A stretch of 64,000 nt of DNA, from assembly GCA_016787605.1 (NCBI GenBank), contig JAEUUE010000045.1, positions 38,665 to 102,664 on the forward strand, written 5' to 3'. Within the stretch, counting starts at the first letter, position 1. Each line of letters opens with the position of its first letter. Below the pieces are notes generated by a model. That model was not told the DNA's origin. It searched no databases and was given only the letters and a program-made list of their open reading frames with translations. Both the position numbers and the translations under genes were made by a program. This document shows positions 46,351-55,043 of the stretch, piece by piece. This DNA comes from Cyclobacteriaceae bacterium. Lineage in GTDB: Bacteria > Bacteroidota > Bacteroidia > Cytophagales > Cyclobacteriaceae.

Positions 46351-47733
46351 CTACTTCAGCCCGTGCTGATCGATCAGGTACACGAGGGCTGCCATGGACG
46401 CCGCTCCCAATTCCAGTTCCCGCTTATCGACCTTGTCAAAGTTATCCTCGGGCGTGTGATGAAAATTGAAATAACGCTGCGAGTCAGGCAGGTACCCGAT
46501 GAGCGTCACGCCTTGCGGGGCCAGCGGACCGATATCTGCACCGCCCCCGGGCTGGCTGAAATCCGACAACCCGTAGGGCTCCAGCAACGGCTTCCAGGAT
46601 TGAATTCTCGCGCGTTTCTCCGGCTGACCGTCGGGCGCGCTGATGGTGAAGCCCCGCGGCGTGAAACCCCCGCGATCAGACTCGATAGCCGCGATATGAT
46701 TCTCCTTATTTTGTTTGGCCAGTTCGGCATACTTCTGTCCGCCACGCAAGCCGTTCTCTTCGTTCATAAACATCACGGCGCGGATCGTTCGCTTTGGCTT
46801 ATAGCCCATCGCCTTGAAGATCCTCAGTACCTCGATCGACTGCACGCAACCCGCCCCATCATCGTGCGCACCCTGTCCCAGGTCCCAGGAGTCGAGATGC
46901 CCCCCGATGGCTATGATCTCATCTTTGTACTCGCTGCCGCGGATCTCGCCCACCACATTGAAGGAAGGCGCGTCTTCCAGCAGTTGACAATGCATCTCCA
47001 TATAAAAGCTCAATCCCTTGTCATCTTTCAGCAAACGACTGAGCAAGTCAGCATGCTTTGTGCTTACTGCCATGGCCGGGATCATTGGTACGCCGGTGGC
47101 ATAGCGCATCCCGCCGGTATGCGGATAACTCTCAGGGTTAATGCCCATCGAACGGACGATGACGCCCACGGCGCCATATTTTGCCGCTTCGGATGCTCCG
47201 GAGCCGCGTTGATTTACCGCGCCGCCATACGCGGTAAAGGTTTGAAGTTGCGTGGGGTCCATCGGGCGATTGAAGAACACAAATTTCCCTTGCACCTGCT
47301 TGGTGCCCAGTGACGCCAGTTCCTCAAAGGACTTCACCTCCACAATACTTGCCGTGATTCCCTCCGGCCCGGTTCCCACGGACCCGCCCAGCGCGCATAC
47401 AGAAAGTTCTACGGTGCCCATCTTCTTTGAATTCACGATACGACCCACCTCCTTTTGTCCTCGCACCCAATGCGGCACCATGACCGGCTGGAGCCATACG
47501 GAATCAAATCCATAGTCTTCCATCACATGCCGGCTCCATTCGACCGCCGCGGCAGCGCCGGGTGAACCGCTCAGCCTCGCTCCAATTTTGTTGCAGAGGT
47601 AATCCAGCATGGCATACGACTGTCCTTCGGCCAGTGCCTTGTCGTAGATTTTCCGTATCGTAAATTCATCACTTGACTGGGCCAGCAGCGAGGTCCCGGA
47701 GATCAGCAGGAGAAACAAGGCGCGAAGCATCAT
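46351..47733 (-). CDS. Secreted M28-family metallopeptidase
   Basis: 460 aa from the ATG at 47733 (ATGATG). The longer frame to 48030 is antisense to the serine dehydratase gene. A signal peptide MMLRALFLLLISGTSLLA starts the chain. The PA-like insert comes first, then the M28 core with zinc ligands in IIAIGGHLDSWD and AHDDGAGCVQSIEVLR, and FMNEENGLRGG. The C-terminus contains a HHTPEDNFDKVDKREL segment. It is probably an aminopeptidase or carboxypeptidase outside the cytoplasm. The 98-base gap to sdaA is divergent. Confidence 0.9.
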   Translation of the reverse strand: MMLRALFLLLISGTSLLAQSSDEFTIRKIYDKALAEGQSYAMLDYLCNKIGARLSGSPGAAAAVEWSRHVMEDYGFDSVWLQPVMVPHWVRGQKEVGRIVNSKKMGTVELSVCALGGSVGTGPEGITASIVEVKSFEELASLGTKQVQGKFVFFNRPMDPTQLQTFTAYGGAVNQRGSGASEAAKYGAVGVIVRSMGINPESYPHTGGMRYATGVPMIPAMAVSTKHADLLSRLLKDDKGLSFYMEMHCQLLEDAPSFNVVGEIRGSEYKDEIIAIGGHLDSWDLGQGAHDDGAGCVQSIEVLRIFKAMGYKPKRTIRAVMFMNEENGLRGGQKYAELAKQNKENHIAAIESDRGGFTPRGFTISAPDGQPEKRARIQSWKPLLEPYGLSDFSQPGGGADIGPLAPQGVTLIGYLPDSQRYFNFHHTPEDNFDKVDKRELELGAASMAALVYLIDQHGLK

Positions 47734-47785
47734 ACGGATCAATGTTTTGAGTTGTCGCGAATATAGAACTTTCCATGAGCCAAAA

Positions 47786-47815
47786 TTGTAATCCCTACAC
47801 AAACGGTTAACTTCG
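47786..47815 (+). promoter_or_regulatory. Possible promoter for sdaA: TTG-N19-TAACTTCG
   Basis: TTG at 47786-47788, a 19-base spacer, and TAACTTCG at 47808-47815, one base off TAnnTTTG. It lies 16 bases before the sdaA ATG. Confidence 0.45.
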
Positions 47816-47831
47816 TAGTTCACAGAATAGT

Positions 47832-48740
47832 ATGCCATTTCTTTTCGACTCCTTCGCCGGCTGGAAGCAATACAGCATGGACAGCAAGATGTCCCTGGTG
47901 GATGTCGTGCTGGAATACGAGATGGAACAAAAGGGCCGTTCGGCTGACACGATCTGGCAGGGACTGGAAACGGCCTGGTCGGTGATGAAAGATGCCGTCC
48001 GCACCGGCCTGGAGGAGGACATGACCTCACGGTCGGGAATGATCAACAACGGAGCGAAGAAGGTGTACCGTTATCCCAAGGCGGTCCTGAGCAAGGAATT
48101 TCAACAACTCATTTCCAGGGCGCTGGCTGCCAAGGAAGTCAATTCGTGCATGGGCCGAATTGTAGCTGCCCCAACGGCGGGTGCGAGCGGCATCATGCCC
48201 GGGGTTCTGTATACCCTTCAGGAAATCCACCAGGTCCCTGACAGGAAAATCCTCGAAGCGATGTTACTCGCTGCGGGAGTCGCCCTCATTATGGAACAAA
48301 AAGCATCCATTGCAGGAGCGGTGGGCGGATGCCAGGCGGAGACCGGCACCGCTGCGGCGATGGGATCGGCGGCTATTGTCTATTGCCTTGGCGGAAACAC
48401 CGATCAGATTTTCAACGCGGTGGCCATCACGGTTCAGTGCATGCTGGGCCTGGTCTGCGACCCGGTCGCAGGTTTGGTGGAGGTGCCCTGCGTGGTGCGC
48501 AACGCCAGTGCGGCCGCCATCGCCAACAGTTCTGCACAAATTGGCCTGGCCGACGTCAGCAGTGTGATCCCGGTGGATGAGGTGATTGAAGCCATGGGGG
48601 AAATTGGCGCAAGCATGGAAACGCGCTACAAGGAAACGGCCCTTGGCGGACTGGCGGCTACCCCTACCGCCCAGCGCATCGCCAGGAAAGTTCTTATCCG
48701 GGACATAGAAATGCTTCCCGACGAAGACAATGAAAAATAG
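47832..48740 (+). CDS. sdaA: L-serine dehydratase, iron-sulfur type, alpha subunit
   Basis: 302 aa. It has only the alpha-domain with CMGRIVAAPTAGASGIMPG. The [4Fe-4S] cysteine candidates are Cys167 (GGCQAE), Cys209 (CDPVAG) and Cys220 (VPCVVRN). It deaminates L-serine to pyruvate and ammonia. The N-terminal catalytic beta subunit seen in fused enzymes is not next to it, so a separate subunit gene may lie elsewhere. A short hairpin terminator follows at 48743. Confidence 0.9.
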   Translation: MPFLFDSFAGWKQYSMDSKMSLVDVVLEYEMEQKGRSADTIWQGLETAWSVMKDAVRTGLEEDMTSRSGMINNGAKKVYRYPKAVLSKEFQQLISRALAAKEVNSCMGRIVAAPTAGASGIMPGVLYTLQEIHQVPDRKILEAMLLAAGVALIMEQKASIAGAVGGCQAETGTAAAMGSAAIVYCLGGNTDQIFNAVAITVQCMLGLVCDPVAGLVEVPCVVRNASAAAIANSSAQIGLADVSSVIPVDEVIEAMGEIGASMETRYKETALGGLAATPTAQRIARKVLIRDIEMLPDEDNEK

Positions 48741-48742
48741 AA

Positions 48743-48761
48743 AAGGGGCTAATCGCCCCTT
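48743..48761. terminator. Hairpin terminator after sdaA
   Basis: Arms AAGGGGC and GCCCCTT pair over TAATC, followed by CTCTTTATT. It lies between the converging sdaA and lipoprotein genes, so it could act on either strand. Confidence 0.72.
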
Positions 48762-48785
48762 CTCTTTATTGGTTCAATCCTATTG

Positions 48786-49214
48786 CTAGTTGGAGCACGT
48801 GCAGGAACCCGATATCGGACCCGAGTCGGTTCCATTGGATGCGGTACCGCTGAACGTCCAGTTCTTCCCCGACCGGGTAATGGTTGGTTGACTGGTAATT
48901 CCTTCAGCAGCCACATAGACATCACTTCCGGACACGTTCAGGTTCAGGCTTACCGAGTTGGAAGTCGGATCTGCGGAGTCGCGCGCAATGATAAACGCTT
49001 TTGTGGCTGTGGCATCCGTCGCCGTAAGACCGTCTATCGTCGGTTGTCCGGAGAGGCTGCCATCCACGCAAATGGCGCTGGTGAAGCTGTACGTGGTTCC
49101 CTTGAAGGAAACCGTGCAACCGCCAGAGGCATTGGGTGCAGGGGTAGAATCATCAGATTTGCTGCAGCCCAAGGCTGCCGCCATGAGAAAAAGGTAAAAT
49201 AGTCTTGTTTTCAT
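48786..49214 (-). CDS. Hypothetical lipoprotein
   Basis: 142 aa. The lipobox AALGCSKSDD places Cys17 as the lipidated residue, followed by an acidic serine/threonine linker. The rest is a small beta-rich domain with cysteines at GGCTVSF, AICVDGS and SGSCTC, which could form disulfide bonds. No family is recognised. It is a stand-alone gene next to the small membrane protein at 49260. Confidence 0.78.
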   Translation of the reverse strand: MKTRLFYLFLMAAALGCSKSDDSTPAPNASGGCTVSFKGTTYSFTSAICVDGSLSGQPTIDGLTATDATATKAFIIARDSADPTSNSVSLNLNVSGSDVYVAAEGITSQPTITRSGKNWTFSGTASNGTDSGPISGSCTCSN

Positions 49215-49259
49215 AGGTGTTTTATTTACACACGCACAAGGTAGTGAAAAAACGATCCC

Positions 49260-49742
49260 TTAGATTTTCGGCGGCGTATTCTCAAAGATCCATTGCATAA
49301 AGGAGGGGAGGTAATCGCTTCCCAGGTAATAGATGACACCGTTGAATGCCAATGACCAGCCCGTGGCACTGATCAGCATGGCGAGCAGGATTCTTCCCTT
49401 CGATTTAGTGGCCCCGACCGCCAACAAGGAGCCTCCAATGGGCGTGAGCAATAACGGTGTCAGCACGGCAATCCCCGTCAGGCCGTATTTGCGCCAGGCG
49501 GCGATCCTCCGGCTGCGAGCGGTGAACTTTCGACGGTTGCGATAAAACCTCTTTAGCAGGACGGACCGCAACCACTCACCAAAATAGGTGAAGATCGTTA
49601 CCGACATCATCATGCCGGCAATCGTGGCTAACGTAGAGGTAATGAAATGCAGGCCTAGCGCGAACCCGGTCATCGGGCCCAGGATAAATTTCAGCATGCT
49701 CAACAGGAAGACCGAACTGGCCTTCAACAACTCCTCCACCAT
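49260..49742 (-). CDS. Small integral membrane protein, possibly of the small multi-drug export family
   Basis: 160 aa. Four hydrophobic stretches flank a basic loop RFYRNRRKFTARSRRIAAWRKYGLTGIAVL, followed by LLLTPIGGSLLAVGATKSKGR. This pattern, with a PIGG motif in the third stretch, resembles the PF06695-type small membrane exporters, but there is no proof. It begins 1 base after the upp stop on the same strand, so it is likely co-transcribed with upp. Confidence 0.65.
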   Translation of the reverse strand: MVEELLKASSVFLLSMLKFILGPMTGFALGLHFITSTLATIAGMMMSVTIFTYFGEWLRSVLLKRFYRNRRKFTARSRRIAAWRKYGLTGIAVLTPLLLTPIGGSLLAVGATKSKGRILLAMLISATGWSLAFNGVIYYLGSDYLPSFMQWIFENTPPKI

Positions 49743-49743
49743 A

Positions 49744-50388
49744 TCACTTCTCGCCGTAACTCAGATCGCCGGCATCGCCCAAACCAGGAAGAATGTAATA
49801 CTCGTTGTTCAGCCGGTCGTCGATCGCAAATGTCCAAAGTGAGGCCGGCTGCTTGACCGTCTCCGTCAGGTAGCGGACACCTTCCGGCGCCGCGATGACG
49901 GAGGCCAGGTAGAGGTGAGCTGGCTTTCCATGGCCCTCCAACAAGCGCAATACTTCAGCCAACGACTTACCGGTCGCCAGCATGGTATCGAGGAGGATGA
50001 CATGCTTGCCCGCGAGCTGCGGTACGGCCACATACCCCGCCTGTATTTTTAGTTCCGCTGCGCCCTCTACGCGAAAGGCGCCTACAAATCCCGTATCGGC
50101 CTGGTCAAACACTTGCTGAAATCCTTCCAGGAACGGAACGCCTGCTCTGAGTACCGTAAGCAGCACCACGTTATCCTCCGGCAGGCTCATTCGCTTCTTG
50201 CCGAGTGGCGTCAACACCTCCTTCTCCCGATAGACCAGCTCCTTGGAAATCTCGTAGGCCATGATCTGGCCGAGACGTGCCAGATTGCGCCGGAACAAGA
50301 ACCTGTCTTTCTGCGTCGCGGGGTCGCGCAACAAAGCCAGGAAGCGATTCGCGATAGTGGGGCTCTCTCCGAGGTTGCGAACTTTCAT
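49744..50388 (-). CDS. upp: Uracil phosphoribosyltransferase
   Basis: 214 aa. The PRPP-binding loop VILLDTMLATGKS is present, with the N-terminal basic region NLARLGQIMAYEISKEL and the RAGVPF motif, and the C-terminal uracil-binding FAIDDRLNNEYYILPGLGDAGD. It makes UMP from uracil and PRPP in the pyrimidine salvage pathway, alongside udk. It lies 30 bases downstream of the glycogen synthase gene and ends 1 base before the small membrane protein start. Confidence 0.95.
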   Translation of the reverse strand: MKVRNLGESPTIANRFLALLRDPATQKDRFLFRRNLARLGQIMAYEISKELVYREKEVLTPLGKKRMSLPEDNVVLLTVLRAGVPFLEGFQQVFDQADTGFVGAFRVEGAAELKIQAGYVAVPQLAGKHVILLDTMLATGKSLAEVLRLLEGHGKPAHLYLASVIAAPEGVRYLTETVKQPASLWTFAIDDRLNNEYYILPGLGDAGDLSYGEK

Positions 50389-50418
50389 GGACTTGGGGCT
50401 GAAAAAGTCAAAGGCCTG

Positions 50419-52242
50419 TCAGGGATGCGGTCTGACCGCGAACTCATAGGCCTGCTGGTAGTAACGAATCAGGTTCTTCCAATCGAAGGCCGTCGCGTAA
50501 TTTTCGACGTTGTTGCGCTGCATAATTCTCTCGCGGCGCGTTTGCGTGAGGAAACGGTACAACGTTCCGGCCAGCTGTCGCGCGCTCCAGTCGAAGGTAC
50601 GGCGACCGCGCTCAATGACGTACATGCCGTTCTTTTCGTAATCGGGGAAGTTGCGGGTCAGGTAATCGCCGAAACCTGACAAATCGCTGGTGACCGAAGG
50701 AACACCGCTGGCCATACACTCCAGCGGGGTATACCCCCAGGGTTCGTAGTAGCTCGGGAACACTCCCAAGTGACAGCCTCTCACAAACTGACCATAGTCC
50801 ATGCCAAACAGCGGGCTGGTGGAGGTGATGAAGTCGGGATGGTACACAATCTTCACTTTGTCCTCCGGACGATTGAGCAGGTTGTGGCGGACGAGGTACT
50901 GCAGGATCTCATCGCTTTCTTCATTGACCAGCTTGTGGGTGATCACCATCGGCAACTTGCTGCTCTTCCATGACTGGACGGTACGACGGTACCTGAGTTT
51001 CCAGTAATCACTGATAAAATCATTCAGGTTGGGCAGGCGGTTATCCTGGCGGAGGGTCGAGGCATGAAACAGTGACTTTCCCACTTCCTTCTCAATGGTC
51101 TCGCACGTTTGCCGGATTTCTTCCAGCATGGCGCGCGACTGGAGCACTTCGGGTTTGATGCTGTAGAACTCCCGCTTGGTCACAAAGAACATCACCACGG
51201 TCACGTCCGCCTGCTCCGCCTTGAGTTTTTCATTCAGTCGCCAGAGCGCCTCCAGGGTCAGGTCAAATCCTTTGTTCTTGTACTCGTACCGTCCGGACGT
51301 AAACAGGTAAATTGTCTTGTCGAGGTCAAACGTGTAGGAATGAAAGAAATGCCCCATGACAAACTCATGGATTTCCTTCTTGTACTCGGCATGGAGGTTC
51401 TGAAATTCATGGAGGGCTTCGAAGCGTTCGACGTTCAGGCCATTGGGAACCACCACATCGGGCTTTCGTTTCAGCAAGTGCTTGCACTCCCGGGCCGTCA
51501 CGTCGCTGACGGTGGTAAACACATCACAATTCTGGGCGCATTGGTATTCGATGACCTCTTCGGTGACCACCCCGAACTTTCGGGCCTCCACTTCCCGCTG
51601 GAAGAAGGGTAAATGGGCATAGAACAGCGGGGAATTGATGGCCAGGTGCCTGCCCAACTGGGTGGCGTGGGTGGTGAAAACCGTCTTCACGGGCATGGCC
51701 TCCTTCCGGATATCGAGGATGGGCAGTCCCGCCATCCACTCGTGAAAATGGGCGATGATCGGCTGATCCTTTCCGGCCAGACGAACCAGTTCGTCCATGA
51801 ACAGCTTGGTCAGGTAACCGAAGCCCACGACCTGGTTGATGAGTCGGTTGTTGTCCGGGGTACTTACCCCGTGGTTCTTCCAAAGAAGGTACTTGATGAC
51901 GCTGAGCGCCTTGTCTTCGATCACGTTGGGATTGAGCAGCACCACCCTCGGTTTCCCGGTAACCAGCCACTCGGCATAGTGTACGTCGTACCCTCTTTTG
52001 CGGAGATTCGCCGCCGCCTGGCCGAAGATGTCCTGCACATCATCCAGCGATTCCAGTTCCGACTGGATATTCTTGCTGAGGTACGGACCAATCATGCAGA
52101 AGGGACCGTTGACATAGTCCGCCATCGCGGGGGCTTTCGATCGAATTACTGTGTAGATGCCCCCCACCTGGTTACAAACTTCCCAGGCCACCTCCACCAA
52201 TATTGATTTCGGAAACTCCGATGATGCCTTCGCTTTTGCCAT
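50419..52242 (-). CDS. Eukaryote-like GT3 glycogen synthase
   Basis: 607 aa. The N-terminus EVAWEVCNQVGGIYTVIRSKAPAM is the GT3 donor-site start with the conserved GGIYTVIRSK. Other hallmarks are FTTHATQLGRHLA and the C-terminal PSYYEPWGYTPLECMASGVPSV region near 500. This is the eukaryotic/Bacteroidota type rather than the bacterial GT5 GlgA, so it may use UDP-glucose. It lacks the regulatory phosphorylation tails of animal enzymes. It builds glycogen, and the phosphorylase at 60297 would mobilise it. Upstream a 181-base gap separates it from the divergent clpB. Confidence 0.93.
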   Translation of the reverse strand: MAKAKASSEFPKSILVEVAWEVCNQVGGIYTVIRSKAPAMADYVNGPFCMIGPYLSKNIQSELESLDDVQDIFGQAAANLRKRGYDVHYAEWLVTGKPRVVLLNPNVIEDKALSVIKYLLWKNHGVSTPDNNRLINQVVGFGYLTKLFMDELVRLAGKDQPIIAHFHEWMAGLPILDIRKEAMPVKTVFTTHATQLGRHLAINSPLFYAHLPFFQREVEARKFGVVTEEVIEYQCAQNCDVFTTVSDVTARECKHLLKRKPDVVVPNGLNVERFEALHEFQNLHAEYKKEIHEFVMGHFFHSYTFDLDKTIYLFTSGRYEYKNKGFDLTLEALWRLNEKLKAEQADVTVVMFFVTKREFYSIKPEVLQSRAMLEEIRQTCETIEKEVGKSLFHASTLRQDNRLPNLNDFISDYWKLRYRRTVQSWKSSKLPMVITHKLVNEESDEILQYLVRHNLLNRPEDKVKIVYHPDFITSTSPLFGMDYGQFVRGCHLGVFPSYYEPWGYTPLECMASGVPSVTSDLSGFGDYLTRNFPDYEKNGMYVIERGRRTFDWSARQLAGTLYRFLTQTRRERIMQRNNVENYATAFDWKNLIRYYQQAYEFAVRPHP

Positions 52243-52409
52243 ATATTTCCTAAAAGCTACGGTCTATTTGCTATAGAATCAAACCCAAATCAAGAAGCGG
52301 AAACAAGTCAAAATGGCCGGAATAAATTGACGATTATACTCTATTCAAGACAAAATTGCCTGAATTTCAGCGGAAGTCTGCTTGGCGATGGATTTGATGA
52401 GGAAAGGCC

Positions 52410-52414
52410 GGAGG
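52410..52414 (+). promoter_or_regulatory. Shine-Dalgarno-like GGAGG before clpB
   Basis: GGAGG lies 9 bases before the ATG at 52424. It decides that start over a TTG at 52382. Such sequences are uncommon in this window. Confidence 0.55.
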
Positions 52415-52423
52415 ATACTACCC

Positions 52424-55036
52424 ATGAACTTCGAGAAATTCACCATCAAGTCGCAGGAAGCCCTGCAGAAGGCAGCTGAACTTGCCCAATCGGCTCAGCA
52501 ACAGGCCATAGAGCCCGGTCATTTGCTTAAGGCCCTGTTGGACACCGACGAGAACGTGATCGGTTACCTCATTGGGAAGATGACCGTTAGCAAGCCCATG
52601 CTTGACACCCGGCTGCAAGAACTCCTGAACTCCTACCCCCGCGTTTCCGGCTCGCAGCCCTACCTGGCGGCCGCCACCAACTCGGTCCTTCAGCAGGCGG
52701 AAAAGGAACTCGGCGAGTTTAAGGATGAGTTCATTTCCGTGGAGCATCTCCTGCTTGCCCTGGTGGCCTCGAAAGACAAGGCCGGTGTGATCCTGAAGGA
52801 GGCCGGTTTTACCCGGCCCGGATTGGTCAAAGCTATTCAGAGTCTTCGCGGTGATTCCCGGGTTACCGATCAGAACGCCGAAGGAAAGTACAAGTCGCTC
52901 GAGCGCTACTCCAAGAACCTGAATCAACTCGCGAAAGCAGGAAAGATTGACCCGGTGATCGGTCGCGATGAAGAAATCCGGAGAGTGCTTCAAATCCTGG
53001 CTCGCCGAACCAAGAACAATCCTATCCTATTGGGCGAGCCTGGTGTAGGCAAGACGGCCATCGTCGAGGGAATGGCCCAACGTATCGTCAACGGTGACGT
53101 ACCCGAAACCCTGCGCGATAAGATATTGGTTTCCCTGGATATGGGTCTCTTGGTTGCCGGGGCGAAGTACAAAGGAGAATTTGAAGAACGACTGAAGTCG
53201 GTGATCAAGGAGGTGACTGACTCCAACGGTCAGATCATTCTGTTTATCGACGAAATCCACACCCTTATTGGAGCCGGCGGGGGCGAAGGGGCAATGGATG
53301 CCGCCAATCTCCTGAAACCCGCCCTTGCGCGCGGTGAACTGCACGCCATCGGTGCCACCACGCTGAAAGAGTACCAGAAATACATTGAAAAAGACAAAGC
53401 CCTGGAGCGCCGCTTCCAGGCGGTGATGGTCGATGAGCCGTCCACCGAAGACAGCATTTCCATCCTGCGAGGCATCAAGGACAAATACGAACTGCACCAC
53501 GGCGTCCGCATCAAAGACGACGCCGTGATCGCGGCCGTGGAATTGTCGCACCGTTACATTTCCGACCGGTTCCTTCCGGACAAGGCCATCGATCTCATGG
53601 ATGAGGCCGCTTCCAAACTCCGCATCGAAATGAACTCACTCCCGGAAGAACTGGATGAGCTCAACCGGAAGATCATGCAGTTGGAAATTGAGCGCGAAGC
53701 CATCCGGCGGGAAAAGGACCGGGAAAAGGAAGCGGGCCTCACCAAGGAAATCGCCGAACTCTCGGAGAAGCGCAATGACCTTAAGGCCAAATGGGAACGG
53801 GAAAAAGAAATCGTTCACGGCATCCAGAAAGAGAAAGAGTCCATCGATAAACTCAAATTCGAGGCCGACCAGGCGGAGAAATCGGGTGACTATGGCAAAG
53901 TGGCCGAGATCCGCTACGGCAAGATCGTTGAAGCCGAGAAGAAACTCGGCGAACTCCAGGCCCAGATGACCACCATGGCCGACGGGGCCTTACTCAAGGA
54001 AGAAGTGGACAGCGACGACATTGCCGAAGTCGTGGCGAAATGGACCGGCATCCCGGTCTCCCGAATGCTGCAAAGCGAACGCGAAAAGCTGCTTACCCTG
54101 GAAAAGGAATTAAGCAAACGCGTCGCCGGGCAAGAGGAGGCGATCCGTCTGCTTTCCGACGCCGTCCGCCGCAGCCGGGCAGGCCTGCAAGATCCCAAGC
54201 GCCCGATCGGCTCATTCATTTTCATGGGCACTACCGGTGTGGGCAAAACGGAGCTCTCCAAGGCTCTTGCTGAATACCTTTTCAACGACGAAAACGCCAT
54301 GGTTCGAATCGACATGAGCGAATACCAGGAGCGCCACAGCGTGAGCCGCCTTATCGGGGCCCCTCCCGGCTATGTAGGGTATGATGAAGGCGGACAGCTT
54401 ACCGAAGCGGTGCGCCGGAAACCCTACTCGGTGATTCTCCTCGACGAAATTGAGAAAGCCCATCCCGATGTGTTCAATATTTTGCTCCAGGTGCTCGATG
54501 ACGGCCGCCTGACGGACAACAAGGGGCGGGTCGCCAATTTCAAGAACACGATTGTGATCATGACTACGAACATCGGGTCGGCGCTGATCCAGGAGCGTTT
54601 TGAAACGATCACGGATGAAAACTACTTCGAGGTGCTGGAATCAACCAAAGAAGCCGTACTTGACCTGTTGAAGAAGTCGGTTCGCCCTGAGTTCATCAAC
54701 CGGATCGACGAGATTGTCATGTTCCGCCCGCTGAGCAAGAAGGATGTTCGGAAAATCGTCAACATCCAGGTGGAGCTCATCCAGAAACGACTGTCCGAAA
54801 GCGGCATACAACTGGAGATCACGGATTCAGCGAAGGAGCGCCTGGCGCTGCTGGGCTTCGATCCCCAGTTTGGAGCACGCCCCCTGAAGCGGGTCATGCA
54901 GCGCGAGCTGCTCAATGAGCTTTCCAAGCAAATTCTGGCCGGTGAGGTTACCCGTGACTCCGTGATCCAGGTGGACATGAAGAATGACGTGGAGTTTGTT
55001 TTTCACAACATCCAGCCGGCAGAAGTGATCTCCTGA
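52424..55036 (+). CDS. clpB: ATP-dependent disaggregase ClpB
   Basis: 870 aa. An N-terminal Clp repeat domain ([19 protein letters not shown]) is followed by AAA module 1 with Walker [11 protein letters not shown] and Walker [15 protein letters not shown]. The M-domain, rich in charged coiled-coil ([23 protein letters not shown]), follows. AAA module 2 carries [12 protein letters not shown] and [12 protein letters not shown], and the C-terminus is complete. It extracts and refolds aggregated proteins together with DnaK. No HrcA or CIRCE site is visible. It converges on the DUF748 gene, 7 bases apart. Confidence 0.97.
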   Translation: MNFEKFTIKSQEALQKAAELAQSAQQQAIEPGHLLKALLDTDENVIGYLIGKMTVSKPMLDTRLQELLNSYPRVSGSQPYLAAATNSVLQQAEKELGEFKDEFISVEHLLLALVASKDKAGVILKEAGFTRPGLVKAIQSLRGDSRVTDQNAEGKYKSLERYSKNLNQLAKAGKIDPVIGRDEEIRRVLQILARRTKNNPILLGEPGVGKTAIVEGMAQRIVNGDVPETLRDKILVSLDMGLLVAGAKYKGEFEERLKSVIKEVTDSNGQIILFIDEIHTLIGAGGGEGAMDAANLLKPALARGELHAIGATTLKEYQKYIEKDKALERRFQAVMVDEPSTEDSISILRGIKDKYELHHGVRIKDDAVIAAVELSHRYISDRFLPDKAIDLMDEAASKLRIEMNSLPEELDELNRKIMQLEIEREAIRREKDREKEAGLTKEIAELSEKRNDLKAKWEREKEIVHGIQKEKESIDKLKFEADQAEKSGDYGKVAEIRYGKIVEAEKKLGELQAQMTTMADGALLKEEVDSDDIAEVVAKWTGIPVSRMLQSEREKLLTLEKELSKRVAGQEEAIRLLSDAVRRSRAGLQDPKRPIGSFIFMGTTGVGKTELSKALAEYLFNDENAMVRIDMSEYQERHSVSRLIGAPPGYVGYDEGGQLTEAVRRKPYSVILLDEIEKAHPDVFNILLQVLDDGRLTDNKGRVANFKNTIVIMTTNIGSALIQERFETITDENYFEVLESTKEAVLDLLKKSVRPEFINRIDEIVMFRPLSKKDVRKIVNIQVELIQKRLSESGIQLEITDSAKERLALLGFDPQFGARPLKRVMQRELLNELSKQILAGEVTRDSVIQVDMKNDVEFVFHNIQPAEVIS

Positions 55037-55043
55037 ACAGGAA

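Noticed and set aside
47734-48030. N-terminal extension of the M28 peptidase
   Set aside because: It runs antisense to the start of the serine dehydratase gene, while the ATG at 47733 starts a clear signal peptide.
52327-52360. Sigma-70-type promoter before clpB (TTGACG)
   Set aside because: TTGACG is present, but no -10 box or TAnnTTTG lies at the proper distance.
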